Below are positions 33,450 to 45,544 of a DNA stretch of 64,000 nucleotides, piece after piece. This DNA is from Rhabdophis nuchalis. Lineage: Eukaryota; Chordata; Lepidosauria; Squamata; Natricidae. Each line of letters opens with the position of its first letter. The first letter of the stretch is position 1. The stretch covers positions 144,515,503 through 144,579,502 of the forward strand of contig CM077645.1 in assembly GCA_039707465.1 (NCBI GenBank), read 5' to 3'. The position numbers and the translations under genes were made by a program. A model generated the notes under the pieces. That model had not been told where the DNA came from and did no database searches. It was given only the letters and a program-made list of their open reading frames with translations.

Positions 33450-36400
33450 TCCATTTATTTCAATTTATATACCGCACCTATCCATCAAGATGGAGGTTGG
33501 GCAGGTTCTTTGTGGTCTGGCCAGCAATGAGGTGTAAAAGTCTGTTGGGTGTTGAGTTGCTAGTACAAAATGTCAGCCGAGTGTGAACTTGCATAGAAAA
33601 TTGCCGGAACAGAAGGGGAAGGCCAGGAAAGCGGGGCCTTCATACACACTTGCGTATGAAGTTGGCGACAGAGGAAGTTGTGCCACTTTTTGAAGTTGAA
33701 GAGGAAGATGGAGTTGAAGCATAATCAGGTAGCCTGAGAATAGGGGAACATGGAAAAAGGTACTCCCTATAATACGAATATTATTGCTTCTATTATTTAT
33801 TACCTTATGATATTATAGTTATTTATGTTAGTCTGTAGTTTTTATGTTCTGAAAGTTATTATTTTATTTTGTATTGTTTTTATTTTTCATTCCTTACTTT
33901 CATGTTTCTCCAAACTATACATCACTCAGAATAGCTCTTGAGAATTGTGTAGTCATATTAACATATAATAGAATAGGTTGAATCTGGTTGCTACCAAGAG
34001 ACAACCTACATTGGGAGCACTGAGTGGGAAGCAGATGCAGAAGTTGCTTCCAGTAACTAGGGAACTAGGACAGACTGGTTTATGCACCTTAATTAGTCTC
34101 TGGTTAGACTCATGTTCCTGTACAGCCTTCCACCTAGCTCATTGTGTCTGATCTTGTAAGTAATTGTAGTCTCTTTCTGAGTAATTTGTTTCTGCATAAG
34201 GTGGTATCTTTCCACTGAGGTTGGGTTGGGATAGTCTGTCACATGGCCTGACATCATGTCTCCTTTGCAGAAGATGGTTTCCAGGGCATTACAGATTCAG
34301 TGTGAGTAAAAGAACAGCAATCTGCCTTAAGTGACAAATTCCTTCATCCTCGCTCCTGGAAACGGCTCTATTTTTTTCAATACCTCTTTACTGAAAGGCC
34401 TTAAGGTAGAAGAAGATGCATTTAGGTTCTACTCAAAACTTCCCATAAAGATTTTGGTTTGCTACTGTGCAAACAGAAGCAACATGGGGTTTTGGTTTGG
34501 CCCTATCAGCGCTTCCAGGTTGGTAGGCTCAAGAAACAGAAGCAACACAGATCCTAGAAATGTTCTTTACTGTTATAAGATGGGATATAATAATCCTTGA
34601 AAGCCTATCAGAACTTCTTTCTGCCCATCTTATATTAAATTTTCTCATTCTTTCCACTTTATCAGCATTGAATGGTCTCCTTTACTGGTTCGCTGCTCCT
34701 TTCCCATTCCCACTTCCTAAAAGCAGATATCCATATTTTCCACCACTCCAGAATTGGTCTTCAAAGACTCTTACTTAAAAAGTTGCTAAAGCCTATTCTT
34801 CATCTGTGCCTGTTGATACCTGCAAGTTCAAAATGGATTCAGCATGAAATCCTTCTTCCTTATATTCCAGCTAGAAAGTCTATCCAACACCATTACTGGA
34901 GACCTTTTTTATTTGTACCTTAAGGCCTTTCTTTTCAAAGAAAGCACCCATTTATAAAGTGTCTTCCTCAAGAAAGCTTTACCGGGTTTTACCGTCTTTC
35001 TTAAGTGCCAGGTGAAAGTGTCTTTCTACTCAATATAATTTCTAATTATCGTAAACACAGCTCATTCTTTATAGAAATAAATGTCAGCCTTTCATAACTT
35101 CCCTATACTGTATCATTCAAATTTTGTGGGTAAGATTCAAGAATCATTTTATTACAAGCTTGTTTCAGAAATCTACTTATAGCTAACAAAACAAACATAT
35201 GTTTTAGTTACTTCAGGTCCTCTAGTGACATATATTTATAGTTAAATGAAACAAGCCAGGATCTTAAAGTTCTAGGGAAAGGAAGAAAATTGCTATTGAT
35301 CTTAATTATTAAATTAGATTATTTTTTATGTTATGCAAGAAAAATATACTTAAGTAGTTTCATGTGCAAATGACAAAAGGCCATTCAACTGAGAGATCCA
35401 TGCACTTTGTACAGAACAATATGTAGTTCTCCTTATTGTTTTGAAGTTCTCAGCTTAGAATTTATCCAATTATATATCTATTGTGTGACATGCCAGGCAT
35501 GAGGGATTCCATTTACAGGAAATATTTCTGAGATCACAAACACTCTAGGCTAAATGCAAACATTGGAGCAGATGGTAACTGATTCAGTAGGACTTTGCCT
35601 TGGGGTGCTAGAAGGGGAAAAGTCTTGGAAAGTAAACTCTGCTGAAAAAATTAATCTTATTATTATATAACAGAAAAAAACACAACTTCATCAGTCCAGT
35701 GAGTGGGTAGGAGTTCAGTTATATAACAGCACATCACATGGTTCTATTAGTCCATTTTTAGAAGGGAGAAGAAGACCAGAGGAAGTAAATGAAAGCAACT
35801 CTCTAAATATATGGTTAATACTTTCCTCTTTTAAGGTATTATTGCAGAATTAAATCCCATCAATTTTCTATCATTTAAATTATTATGAAGCTAGTCCATG
35901 CAGGAAGTGGAAATGAAAGCACAAGCAAACTATGTGTTTTATTTTTATAAACCTTATAAACATTCCAAGACAGAATTATTAAATTAAGAAAGTACAAGAT
36001 GTGGGTATAAAATCAACTTATGTTATCTCCCCAACTTAACTTATTTTTTTTTGGTTTATTTTAAAAAGTTATTATGACTTCTTGAGGAATATTATGCCAG
36101 CTACCATATGAGAAACGAAGATAATTAATATATATTTAACTGGAACTAGATAACTAAGATGGAGTCATTTTCATCCAGATAAAACTGTGCAATAATACTT
36201 TCATTTGCACTTGTTCCCTTTCCATCTCCCAAGCAAGAATATTCAAAGCATTTTCAGAATAATCCGGTTTAATTATCTAATGCAACTACCATGAAATAAC
36301 AGTAGTGAAATAACAAGGAATGAAGGAAAAAAGGGAGGAGGGAGGGAGTCATAGTCCAACATGTATTTAAGAAACTGGCAAATCCATTTTTCTACAAACA

Positions 36401-36790
36401 GCTCAACAGAAAGAACATGATATTATCTCCTTTTAGTGACTTGTCTAAAGATAGTTTTCTTTAGAACAAATGCTGTTCAGGAAAATCAAAGCTTCAATTA
36501 GCACTAAAGCATTAATTTTCCGCAAGAGGTATTTTCAGATAAGCAGTTCCTAAATGCATTCTATCCTTTTCTCCTTAAAAAGATTTTTTCGGGTAATAAG
36601 GAAATATAGAGGAACATACAACAGTACATAAATAAAAGATGGACCTACCTCCCAATTTCTATAAACAAGGCAGGTTTTATATAATTGTATGGCAAGTGCC
36701 TCACCTGGAAGCACGGTTATGATACCAGTTACTATTACATGATTTATCATAGATAGGTTTCAAGCTTTTGGAAAAGGAAAATAAAATGGA
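33450..36790. other. unique AT-rich sequence, almost feature-free
   Basis: A tiny L2-like 3' tail may lie at 33450-33480 ('atttcaatttatataccgca'). Otherwise about 3.3 kb have no gene, RNA or repeat I can support. It is the longest such stretch in the window. Confidence 0.45.
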
Positions 36791-36799
36791 GCAAAAACT

Positions 36800-37620
36800 G
36801 TGTTGCAAAACAGAAATATTCATTTATCCCTGCTGGGCGCATGGTTTGTCCCATAACTATGGTGGCTCTGCATCTGTTGTAAACCAGCAGCAATGCCTTG
36901 TTGGATGGCATTGGCTATTATGTCCTGCATATTGGGCATACACATGGGGTTCATCTGGTCAGGGTGCAATCCCTGTGATGTAGATGGGAAGGCTGCTTCC
37001 TCTCTGTCAGAATCCAGAACAAGGGCATAATTCCCCTGATGAGGCAGGGTCTGCAGGTCTTGAGCTGACCCCCAAATGCCTGAAGTGTCAAAGGGGATTC
37101 TGAGATCAAGGGAAACTCCCTATCATCCCTGGCCCTTTTGTACATGTGCTCCAGTGCCTTGTCTTTCTATTGTTCAAATTTGGAAGAGGCTTTGGAAGCC
37201 TTCTTAGTCTTGGCTGACCTGGCCACTCCTTTAGTGCTCTTTTTATATGCCTTTATATGCCCCAGTGGAAGTGAGTGGTGAGGGGTCACTGAGGTCTGGG
37301 GCTCCTTGAACTGCCTGAGGGCTGATCCCCTGTCCTGGCATGCCTGTAGCGGCCGCTATGGCATCAGAGCTAACCACAGCCACCATTTTGGATTGCTGCT
37401 GCTGCATGCTGCAAAATGGTGCTTTGTGCCTTATTTAACTGCCAGCCGTGCTGATTTAAGTTGGCGGCCATCAAAGGGAGATTTGGACTGAAGAAAGGGA
37501 GCTCACCTACCTGTAGAGCTCCTCTGGCACTCGGGTCAGAACTCTGTGGGTGCTCCATGGCTGCTTGTCCTTGCTGCAGTTCACCACTCAACTTTTAATT
37601 GATAAAATGAGTGGTGGAGC
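36800..37620 (-). mobile_element. possible DIRS gag-like remnant
   Basis: On the minus strand the translation 'GVARSAKTKKASKASSKFEQ', a stop, then 'KDKALEHMYKRARDDREFPL' has the lysine/serine-rich linker followed by a charged helix that I associate with the first ORF of vertebrate DIRS elements. No catalytic domain is visible and there are stops. The call rests on general resemblance. Confidence 0.3.
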
Positions 37621-38020
37621 GCTGCTACTGTGCCCCCGCAGCTTGCCTTTGAAGTAAGAGATACGCGTGAATCATTGTGTCTCTGCCACAGTGGCGCTAA
37701 GCCTTCAGTTCCCATTTACAGCTACTCAAAGTCCCAGGTAAAGCATAGAGCTCTACTAGGCTTTCTGAGCCCCTGTCAGTCTTGATTTTGGGAGACTGAG
37801 TCTGCAGCTGTCAAGAGGCTGCTGAGGAGACTTCAGTCGCCATCCTCAAGGGGCTGCAGGCATCAATGGACCAACTCTCGACCAGTTATTCTATCAATGT
37901 CCAGATCTGTATTCATATAGTGACCAATGCTGCTGGAGCAAAGTGATGACACATCCATCCTCACTGAGGGACTGAGTCGAAAGTTGGGTCTGCCTAGCGA
38001 CAGGGATGTGGCTTAACAGC

Positions 38021-38076
38021 TTCAGTCCTATCAGTGAGCAGATGATAGAACTCAGTCCTATCAGTGAGCAGATGAT
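38021..38076 (+). repeat. 28-bp tandem duplication
   Basis: The unit 'cagtcctatcagtgagcag' plus 'atgat' occurs twice in succession, separated by a few bases. Confidence 0.75.
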
Positions 38077-38079
38077 GTC

Positions 38080-38340
38080 AACCCAGTCTGGATGCTACTT
38101 CCACCACTATGGAGAATACAATATTGCAGGCTAAATCTGCTGACTGCCAGCAATCCATTTTTCGCTCAAGGCTGACTCAGCCTTGTATCCTTCCAAGGTT
38201 GGTAAAATGAGGACCCAGATTGTTGGAGGCAATAGGCTGACTCTATAAAAGGCTTAGAGAGGGCTATAAAGCACTATGAAGTGGTATATAAGTCTAAGTG
38301 CTATTGCTACAGAATATAAATCTAAGTCCTATTACTATTC
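38080..38340 (+). mobile_element. tRNA-derived SINE, 'GCAGTGGTTAGA' family
   Basis: Carries 'ctgactcagccttgtatcct', 'aaatgaggacccagattgtt' and 'tatataagtctaagtgctat', with a partly duplicated tail at 38313-38335. The head is degenerate. Confidence 0.75.
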
Positions 38341-38344
38341 ACAA

Positions 38345-39090
38345 ATGATCATGCCGCACTGTAACTTTTAAAACAAAATTAGTTGGGTTGGAAAAGTAAA
38401 TTGAACATACATCAATTTATAAAAGTACTGACTATGCGCTCATGAATAGGCGCAAATAACTTTTTACTTTTATTTAATTCATTACTCAGCCTTTTATGTC
38501 ATTTCAACCAAATCTACATCTTGTTGTAATTGATAACTTTGAAGTAGTTTGGAGATGTCATAAATAAATAAAATCCAAATCTGGAAAACAATAGGTTGGA
38601 AAATTTTCCTTTGCTTGTTTTTCTACAAAGCAAACTTTCAAAAATACTCCAGATCTCTAGCTGTTTCCCTAACCTAACTCCACTTTCACCTCTTATGAAA
38701 TTAGAATATCAGAACCAGAACAGTTGATTTTTTTTTTCAGTATAAGGGAACTGTCCAATGAGAATCAAACTGTATGAAACTTCCATCTGTATGCTCTACC
38801 AGAGCCTTGAATATGCAATGCAAGAAAGCTAATATAGAGATATAATCTCATAAATTACTTATCCATTCCCCCCTCCCCCAGCTAATCTGATGTGGTTATG
38901 AGCAAACCTGTCATTTCGGTCATTTCTGATTCATTATCAAAGCTGGTAGTTTTTCTATGGAGTATTTTTTCATGATTCACTCTTTCCATGATCTCTAATT
39001 GTACCCAAAAAAGGATAGAAAACATATTTAAACTATCTTGATAACATCACTATAATTACAATTATAATTCAGATGGTGCTATATATGTTG
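38345..39090. other. no gene seen
   Basis: Unique AT-rich sequence. Confidence 0.4.
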
Positions 39091-39094
39091 TGGA

Positions 39095-39613
39095 GGGACG
39101 TGGTGGCTCAGTGGTTAAGATACTGAGCTTGTCGATCAGAAAGGTTGGCAGTTCGAATCCCTAGCGCCGTGTAACGGAGTGAGCTCCTATTACTTGTTTC
39201 AGCTTCTGCCAACATAGCAGTTCATAAGCATGTAAAAAAAATAATAATAATAATAATAAATTTTATTTATAACCCGCTCTCTCTCCCCGAAGGGACTCGA
39301 GGCGGGGCACAGGGAATTAAAAAACAATTAAAACAGACAAAGTACAAAATTAAAATCAAATTAAACTTACCCTGCGCTAAAAACTTCTATGAAATTAAAA
39401 CTGCAAGTAGAAATGCAAGTAGAAAAATAGGAACCACATTTGGTGGGATGGTAACAGCATTCCGTGTACCGTTGGCATCTACTCATGCTGACCACATGAC
39501 CATGGAGTTGTCATTGGACAGTACTGGCTCTTTGGCTTAGAAACGGAGATGAGCACCACCCTCTAGAGTCAGGAACAATTAGCACATATATGCGAGGGGA
39601 ACCTTTACCTTTA
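39095..39613 (+). mobile_element. Sauria-type SINE split by an L2 insertion
   Basis: Head 'gggacgtggtggctcagtgg' (A box) with B box 'agttcgaatccctagcgc'; the body resumes after the insert at 'gcaagtagaaaaataggaac' and ends in 'gaggggaacctttaccttta'. The L2 copy at 39239-39400 interrupts it, so the SINE is older. Confidence 0.88.
39239..39400 (-). mobile_element. very short L2 3' end inside the SINE
   Basis: Starts with (ATA)n on the plus strand, then 'cccgctctctctccccgaag' and 'gactcgaggcggggcacagg', nearly the same as the 3' end of the large L2 at 59567. Only the last 160 bases were copied. Confidence 0.85.
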
Positions 39614-39625
39614 TATTTGTTAGAG

Positions 39626-39975
39626 CAGTGATGGCGAACCTTTTTTGTCTCGGGTGCCAAAAGCACACCAGCGCGTGCTATTGCGCATACTTGCATGCCC
39701 ACTCCCATAATTTAATGCCCCCCTGCGCTGTGCTTCCTGTGCATGCACATGTGACCCACCCACTGCTCCGCGTATATGCACACAGCTTTCTTGGAGCCTG
39801 GGGAGGGTGAAAACGCCCCAACACACAAACCAGAAATTTGGGAATGGACTTCCGGGTTGTCCGTTTTTCTCCCTCCAGAAGCTTCAGGAGGCTTATCAGG
39901 GAAGCCTCCAGAGTGTCCTCATAAATGGTTCCACGTGCCACCTGTGGCACGCATGCCATAGGTTCGCCATCGGGG
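39626..39975. mobile_element. hAT-like MITE, 'CAGTGATGGCGAACC' family
   Basis: Ends CAGTGATGGCGAACC and GGTTCGCCATCGGGG enclose a 350-bp body. TGTTAGAG (39618-39625) and TGTTAAGA (39976-39983) are likely a decayed target duplication. It sits directly after the Sauria SINE tail. Confidence 0.8.
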
Positions 39976-39984
39976 TGTTAAGAG

Positions 39985-41110
39985 CTTTGATACACTGACA
40001 GAGTTTTCATGTTTTGTGTCCTAATTGCCATATATACCAGTTACAAATAAGGAAGGTTAAAAAATAGCCAGCTGTAAATTCAACAAAGGCTTTTCCCACT
40101 GCATATATCTCAGAGTTTTGATCGGGTAAAATATTTATCATCATACAGTAGGAGGGAAAGTTCCAAGTGCTAAAATAAATTATGATGATCAATACATTTA
40201 AATGATACCTCACATCTACTTTAAAAGTCCCTGTTTTGTTCAGCTACTAGGATTATGTGTTTGCGATACATCGTGTTGATCTCATCTGAATTTCCAGCAC
40301 ATTTACTTCTGGTAAATGTGTATTTTCATTTATTACCACCTGCCTATATCTGTAATGGTGGCAATGATCAAAACATTTTGGTTCAGGTGTGATAGAACTT
40401 AGGTAAGCAGAAATATTTCAGACAGTCATTAGCTAGCCTGCTCAGAGGAAGGAGAAAATAACTAAAAAAGTACTTGAAGTTAAATCATATACCTTCAATA
40501 CAAAGATTCGGAGCACAAAATATTTTTTGCACAGCTGATATGCTAGTCAGAGAATGCCTAAGAAACAGCAAAATATCCTGGACAAGGATAGAAAACCTGA
40601 TATCCCACAAATGATGTTGAATGTGGTGGCAAGATGGGCAACTAAACAAACAAACAAATATTTTCCATTACCAATTACTGGCAGTTTTCTTGCTGAAAAT
40701 TTTGAAAATTGTACTGAGAATATACTTAAAAGGCACAACATTGGGAAAATATTAAGTAAGCTACACATAGTCAGGTCAGGATTAAATACAGTTCATGAAT
40801 CTACCGTAAGTCAAGACAATTAACTGTATTTGAATATGACTTGTTAAATGAACCACAAGCTGAGGGTAGGCGACTGGTGTAAACTACTAAGCCTATCAGG
40901 AAAAGTCAATTATCTCTGGGGGATACCGGAAGAAGAAGTTCAACAGTATCTGAGTGCCACAAATTGTCTATGTCTGTACTTAGTCATAACTTGTGGTTAA
41001 CAAACCACAATGGCTGGATTCACACAATAAGCTAAGTGCAAAATAGAGCACATTATAGTGTAGCAAAATTTGTCAATCCAGTCTAAAACAGATCCAATTG
41101 CTCCTTCTCA
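39985..41110. other. unique sequence, no gene seen
   Basis: No recognised feature; an 89-codon frame at 40554 is unsupported. Confidence 0.4.
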
Positions 41111-41120
41111 CAACTACAAG

Positions 41121-41164
<44 letters not shown>
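41121..41164 (+). repeat. (AC)n microsatellite
   Basis: About 22 uninterrupted AC units. Confidence 0.97.
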
Positions 41165-41166
<2 letters not shown>

Positions 41167-41339
41167 CGGTCAGCTAATTGACCGTCCAGATATATCACAG
41201 AGACCACCCATGTTTCTATGATATATGTATATCTATCAACATCCATCTATATCCATCCATCCATCCATTTTACCCCCAAACCATATCCTATGGGATGTAT
41301 TGGGCTGAGAGTGATTAGCTGAAAGTCACATATTGAGTT

Positions 41340-41425
41340 TCTGTGACTGAGGATATGTTCACCGCCTTGAGTTATTTATAAAAAATAGTAAAGGTGAGAT
41401 AAAAACAACAAACAAATAAATATCA
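41340..41425 (+). mobile_element. LINE 3' tail fragment
   Basis: 'caccgccttgagttatttat', then an AT-rich end with AAATAAATA, resembles a reptile LINE 3' terminus. Clade uncertain. Confidence 0.4.
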
Positions 41426-41429
41426 ATCT

Positions 41430-42055
41430 AACTGCTTCTTTGAAGATCAGACATCCTTTATGCAAGTAAATTACACTCAGGTGTTAGGCACACAAAGTGT
41501 TTGTCAGAACTAAAGCTGCATTACTAGTTAACTGTTTTTGAGGTAATGGTTTTAATTTCCCTTGGTGTTTTGCCCATATACATTTTTTTTGTTTCTCTGA
41601 TAGAAAACATTGTAATATCAGACTTGACAGATTTTATAAGACTGTTGCAAAGCGTATATAACTGAGTCTGACAAGTTATGAACTGCAGATTTTAGCAAAA
41701 GTGCATTCAAGGCCAAAGGCACTTTTATGACTTTTGGTTACCTTCTCAAAGTCCAATAAACTATTTGTAGATTACTGAACAAGCCAAAATTGGCCAGGAT
41801 TGCACAATATAATACAATAACCCAAGATCATTACTTCTGAGTAAAATGTTATTTTCTTCCTAATAAAAACCAAATGTATTAAATGCTGGAAAAAAAATCG
41901 CATATTATTTTTACTATAATTAGAATTCCATGCATGGAAGAACTTCAAAGGTTCCAGATAATAACTCTCAAGTTGGCCCTCATATTCAACGTAATCTTCA
42001 TTCCAATGCTTTATTGAAATTAATAAATCTGCCCAATAGCATACTTTAAAATCAA
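41430..42055. other. no gene seen
   Basis: Unique AT-rich sequence. Confidence 0.4.
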
Positions 42056-42061
42056 GAACAT

Positions 42062-43038
42062 TAAAACCATCAAATTCAATTCAATTCAATTTATTCAATT
42101 TATATACCACCCTTCTCCCTTCCGGGACTCAGGGTGGTGCACAGCCATAGTAAAAATAGGTAGTACAAAAGCTAAAATGATATATTAAAATGTATTAAAT
42201 GTATTGGTCTGCAGTTCCAACCCCGTACTAAAATCAATTAAAAACTATGAGAGGCCGGCAGCACGAAATAAATGTGTCTTCAGGGCCCGACGGAAGAGAC
42301 GTAGGTCTGTGATGGTACGTAGTTCAGGGGGTAGGTCATTCCAAAGGGCAGGGGCTGCCACAGAGAAGGCTCTCCCCCTGGGGGTCGCCAGTCGACATTG
42401 TCTGGCCGACGGCACCCTGAGGAGGCCCTCTCTGTGGGAGCGAACTGGTCGGTGGGAGGTATTTGGCAGCAGGAGGTGGTCTTGCAGGTAACCAGGTCCC
42501 TTGCCATGGAGCGCTTTAAGGGTGGTCACTAATATCTTGAAGCGCACCTGGAAAGCCACAGGCAGCCAGTGCAGCTCATGCAGGAGAGGTGTCACATGGG
42601 AGCATCTAGATGCTCCCAAAATCCCTCGCGCGGCCGCATTCTGGACCAACTGGAACCTCCGGTTGCACCTCAAGGGAAACCCCATGTAGAGAATGTTACA
42701 ATAGTCCAGGCGGGAAGTGAGGAGGGCTTGAGTGACCATGCGTAAGGCGTCACAATCCAGAAAGGGGCGCAACTGGCGTATTAGGCGAACCTGGTAGAAA
42801 GCCCCCCTGGCCACGGCCATCATGTGATCTTCTTAGAGACAGCCGAGAGTCCAGGAGGACGCCTAAGTTGCGAGCCCTCTCTGTGGGGGCCAATGCCTCG
42901 CCCCCAATAGCCAGAGATGGCATCAGCTGGCTATACCGTGACGCCGTAAGCCACAGCTACTCGGTCTTGGATGGGTTGAGTCGGAGCCTGTTCCTCCCCA
43001 TCCAGACTCGCACGGCCTCCAGACACCGGGACATCCCT
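42062..43038 (-). mobile_element. L2-clade LINE, second subfamily, (TTGAA)n tail
   Basis: On the minus strand, coding sequence for the L2 C-terminus runs from the 'CLEAVR' region to the end. 42245-42823 is open for 192 codons (e.g. 'RELHWLPVAF' with H in place of R, 'RAFSVAAPALWNDLPPELRT', 'LKTHLFRAAGLS'). Frame is lost upstream near 42830. The 3' end is 'ggtggtatataaattgaa' with a TTGAA-type tail, unlike the (ATT)n tail of the 1252 and 59567 copies. It is 5'-truncated. Confidence 0.87.
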
Positions 43039-43039
43039 T

Positions 43040-43625
43040 GAAATTGATGATCCTCAAAATTATGGCAAGAAAATTATTGATAAATCTGTATTTGGATTAT
43101 CTACTCCTGTAATTTTCATCAAATATGATTCTCCAAATTAGAAATTGATTTGTTTTAGTGAATCTGTCTATTATTTAGAACAAAAACAAGGAGAGAAAGT
43201 TAATCTGAAACTCACCTACCTTCAATAGAAAATGGAGATAGACTATTTTTAAAACAGCTCTATTTTGGGAGGAAAATAAACACCTTTTCCTATTCCATAT
43301 ATCAAAACAATGACATTTTAGAGCTTTTGAAAATGCTCTGTTACATAGAGGATTATGCCTAAGGTGATGAAGATCATCTACTAAAGTACATTCAAGGGAA
43401 CCACCTTTAGCTTATCTACAAAATTTGAGCCTCATATCTTATACCTCTCAACATGACTTCGTTACAAGGCATCACATAAAAGTAGAGCGATAAGTTTTCT
43501 CACTTGCCTTCCTAGAATTACAGGAGGCATCTGGGATGGGTTTTGCTAGTTCTGGGCTTGGAAAGTGGCTGAAAGATGTCAAACAATTTGCTTGGCAAAC
43601 ACTTACGTTTAGTTTAGAAAAAAAA
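43040..43625. other. no gene seen
   Basis: Unique AT-rich sequence. Confidence 0.4.
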
Positions 43626-43629
43626 AGTA

Positions 43630-43705
43630 GTATTGATGTTCTCTGAGCTTGGTTGTTTTCTTGCAGACCTTTCATTTCCCAAACTAAGTAACACTGATGG
43701 TATTA
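43630..43705 (-). mobile_element. PLE 3' terminal fragment
   Basis: 'ctctgagcttggttgttttc' and 'ttgcagacctttcatttccc' match the terminal stretch of the PLE copies at 20480 and 22100. Confidence 0.6.
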
Positions 43706-43709
43706 CTTA

Positions 43710-44165
43710 CCATATTTTTCAGAGTATAAGATGCACCTTTTTTCCTCTAAAAAGAGGCTGAAAATCTGGCTGCGTCTTATACATTGAATACAGCATTTTC
43801 TTTTCTCCTGAAACCCCACCCCCTTCACCAAAATAGCTGCGCATAGCCTTATAGAGGCTTCCAGAAAGCTCTTGGGGGCTGGGGAGGGCAGAAATGAGCC
43901 TAAAACGGCCTGTTTTTTGCCCCCCCCAGCCCCCAGCAACACTCTATAAGCCTCCATAAGGCTATGCATGCAATTTTTTTGACATAAAAATGGCCCGTTT
44001 TCGCAAAAAACAGGCTGTTTTTTTGCTCATTTCCACCCCACCCACCCCCGTCTGCCAGGAGCACTCTGCAAGCCCCCCAAAGACTATTCATGCTTTTTAT
44101 TTGGAAAAAAAACGGACCCATTTTTGCAAAAAACAGGCCGTTTAGGGAGGTTTGCAGAATGCAAA
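43710..44165. mobile_element. MITE with 'CATATTTTTCAGAGTATAAG' end and internal tandem repeat
   Basis: The left end resembles a common reptile inverted-repeat element of the 'CCGTATTTTTCGGAGTATAAG' type. The interior has two imperfect tandem units of about 145 bases containing 'aaaaaacaggctgttt' or 'aaaaaacaggccgttt'. The right terminus is not clear. Confidence 0.5.
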
Positions 44166-44194
44166 AAACTTTTTTTTTCCTTTCAGAAGAAAGT

Positions 44195-44630
44195 TTAGTT
44201 ACTTGGCAACTTTAAGACAACTCCCAGAATTCTCTAGCAGCATAGCTTGTAGACATAGCTGGCTGGAGAATTCTGGGAATTGAAGTCCCACCGCCACAGC
44301 TTCCTCGCCTGGCTCGTTCCGGGCACCCATGGCAGGACAGGCGGGCGGCGATGGTGCTTCCGGCCGGCCGCTCTCAGCGCATTGCGGCGTGGCGCAAAGA
44401 AGTTCAGGGCCGTGCAGACTCCAGCTGGCTCTCCTCCTCTTCCGCCGCCTGCTGCCTGCCTCGCCGGCCCTCCCCTTCCGCCTGCCCGCCACTTCCTGCC
44501 CGTCTTCCGTGCCTCTGAGCGCCTGCCGCCAAAAAGCGGGACATTTTTAAGAGGGCACGGGGCGCGGGACAGATGCTTAAAATGCAGGACTGTCCCGCCA
44601 GAAGCGGGACGTCTGGTCATCTTACACAAA
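44195..44630. mobile_element. GC-rich composite MITE
   Basis: The left part contains 'aactttaagacaactcccag' and the reverse-type 'gctggctggagaattctggg', the same words as the foldback MITE at 21067. The centre is strongly GC-rich with many CpG. The right end 'aagcgggacgtctggtcatc' is a recurrent element terminus. Internal frames are not supported as genes. Confidence 0.45.
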
Positions 44631-44639
44631 CACCCTCCT

Positions 44640-45028
44640 TATAAATATCACACTGCATTATTTTCCCATTTCCTAATTCTCAATAAATTGCCTTTTTCAT
44701 CTGTACAATAAGTGGTATAACATATTTAGAAAAAAGAGTTGAATAATCTCTACAACACTAGGACTATGATGGAGTATCAAATAGATTACCTATCTTATTC
44801 ATATCTCATTCTTTCTCTAAGGAGAAAGAATATAGGGGTTTGGGAGGTGTTGAACCCATTTTCAAGTTGATTTTGTTCTGCTTTGAGTAAAAAGCCACAG
44901 GTTAGCTAACATTTTAGCTGAACTTTAAATGAGAATTTTGCAAATGATAATTATCTTCAAGTGCACATCTGACTTGCAAAAACAATCTAGGGATAGGGAA
45001 ACAATTCTGCAATCAGAATTACTCATTT
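44640..45028. other. no gene seen
   Basis: Unique AT-rich sequence. Confidence 0.4.
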
Positions 45029-45031
45029 ACT

Positions 45032-45083
45032 CATATACATGCCTATTCAGAAAAGTTTTTTTTCCTGAATAGGCATGTATATG
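45032..45083. repeat. 19-bp perfect hairpin with T-rich loop
   Basis: 45032-45050 and 45065-45083 are exact reverse complements; the 14-base loop is AAAAG followed by a T run. No known terminal repeat is recognised. Confidence 0.88.
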
Positions 45084-45307
45084 CTTGCACTATGAAAGGC
45101 ATTCCTCGATATATGGGATAAACATAAATCTAGATACATTTATCAAATCCTAGCTGTCTAAAAATAGATTTGATTATTTTGGGAGACATACCAGACAGCT
45201 TCAGTTGCACATGGAAAACAGATCACTCAAGCTCTCCTAACTTCTAAAATCTAAGCAGACTGGTAATGGTGAATGTTTGGATGGGAGACCATCATGAAAT
45301 TGTAGTG

Positions 45308-45394
45308 CAGTGTTTTTCAACCTTGCTGGCTTTAAGATGTAACGGCTTCAACTTCCATATTCTCCGGATGACATCTTAAAGTTGAGAAACACTA
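45308..45394. mobile_element. short foldback hAT MITE
   Basis: Ends CAGTGTTTTTCAACC and GTTGAGAAACACTA pair across 87 bp. Flanks TTGTAGTG and ATGTAGTT are a decayed 8-base duplication. Confidence 0.7.
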
Positions 45395-45459
45395 ATGTAG
45401 TTGCACTTGTTGCAAAAGTATCCTGGAAAAAGGCAATGACAAATCAGTTCTGTACTGTT

Positions 45460-45540
45460 GGTTCTTTCACTTTTTCCAAGGTGACCCAAACTTTGAACCA
45501 TTGTTAAATGAACAGTTGTAAGTTAAAAACTATCTGTATA
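45460..45540. mobile_element. 'CAGGTAGTCC' MITE right-half fragment
   Basis: 'ttgaaccattgttaaatgaa' with 'cagttgtaagttaaaaacta' matches the right half of that family. Confidence 0.5.
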
Positions 45541-45544
45541 TCCT

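Noticed and set aside
39095..39170. tRNA gene
   Set aside because: Same reason: it is the tRNA-derived head of a Sauria-type SINE.
44234..44711. Overlapping 100-140-codon frames on both strands
   Set aside because: They are produced by GC-rich composition within a MITE-like region; Arg/Pro/Ala-rich translations on both strands argue against coding.
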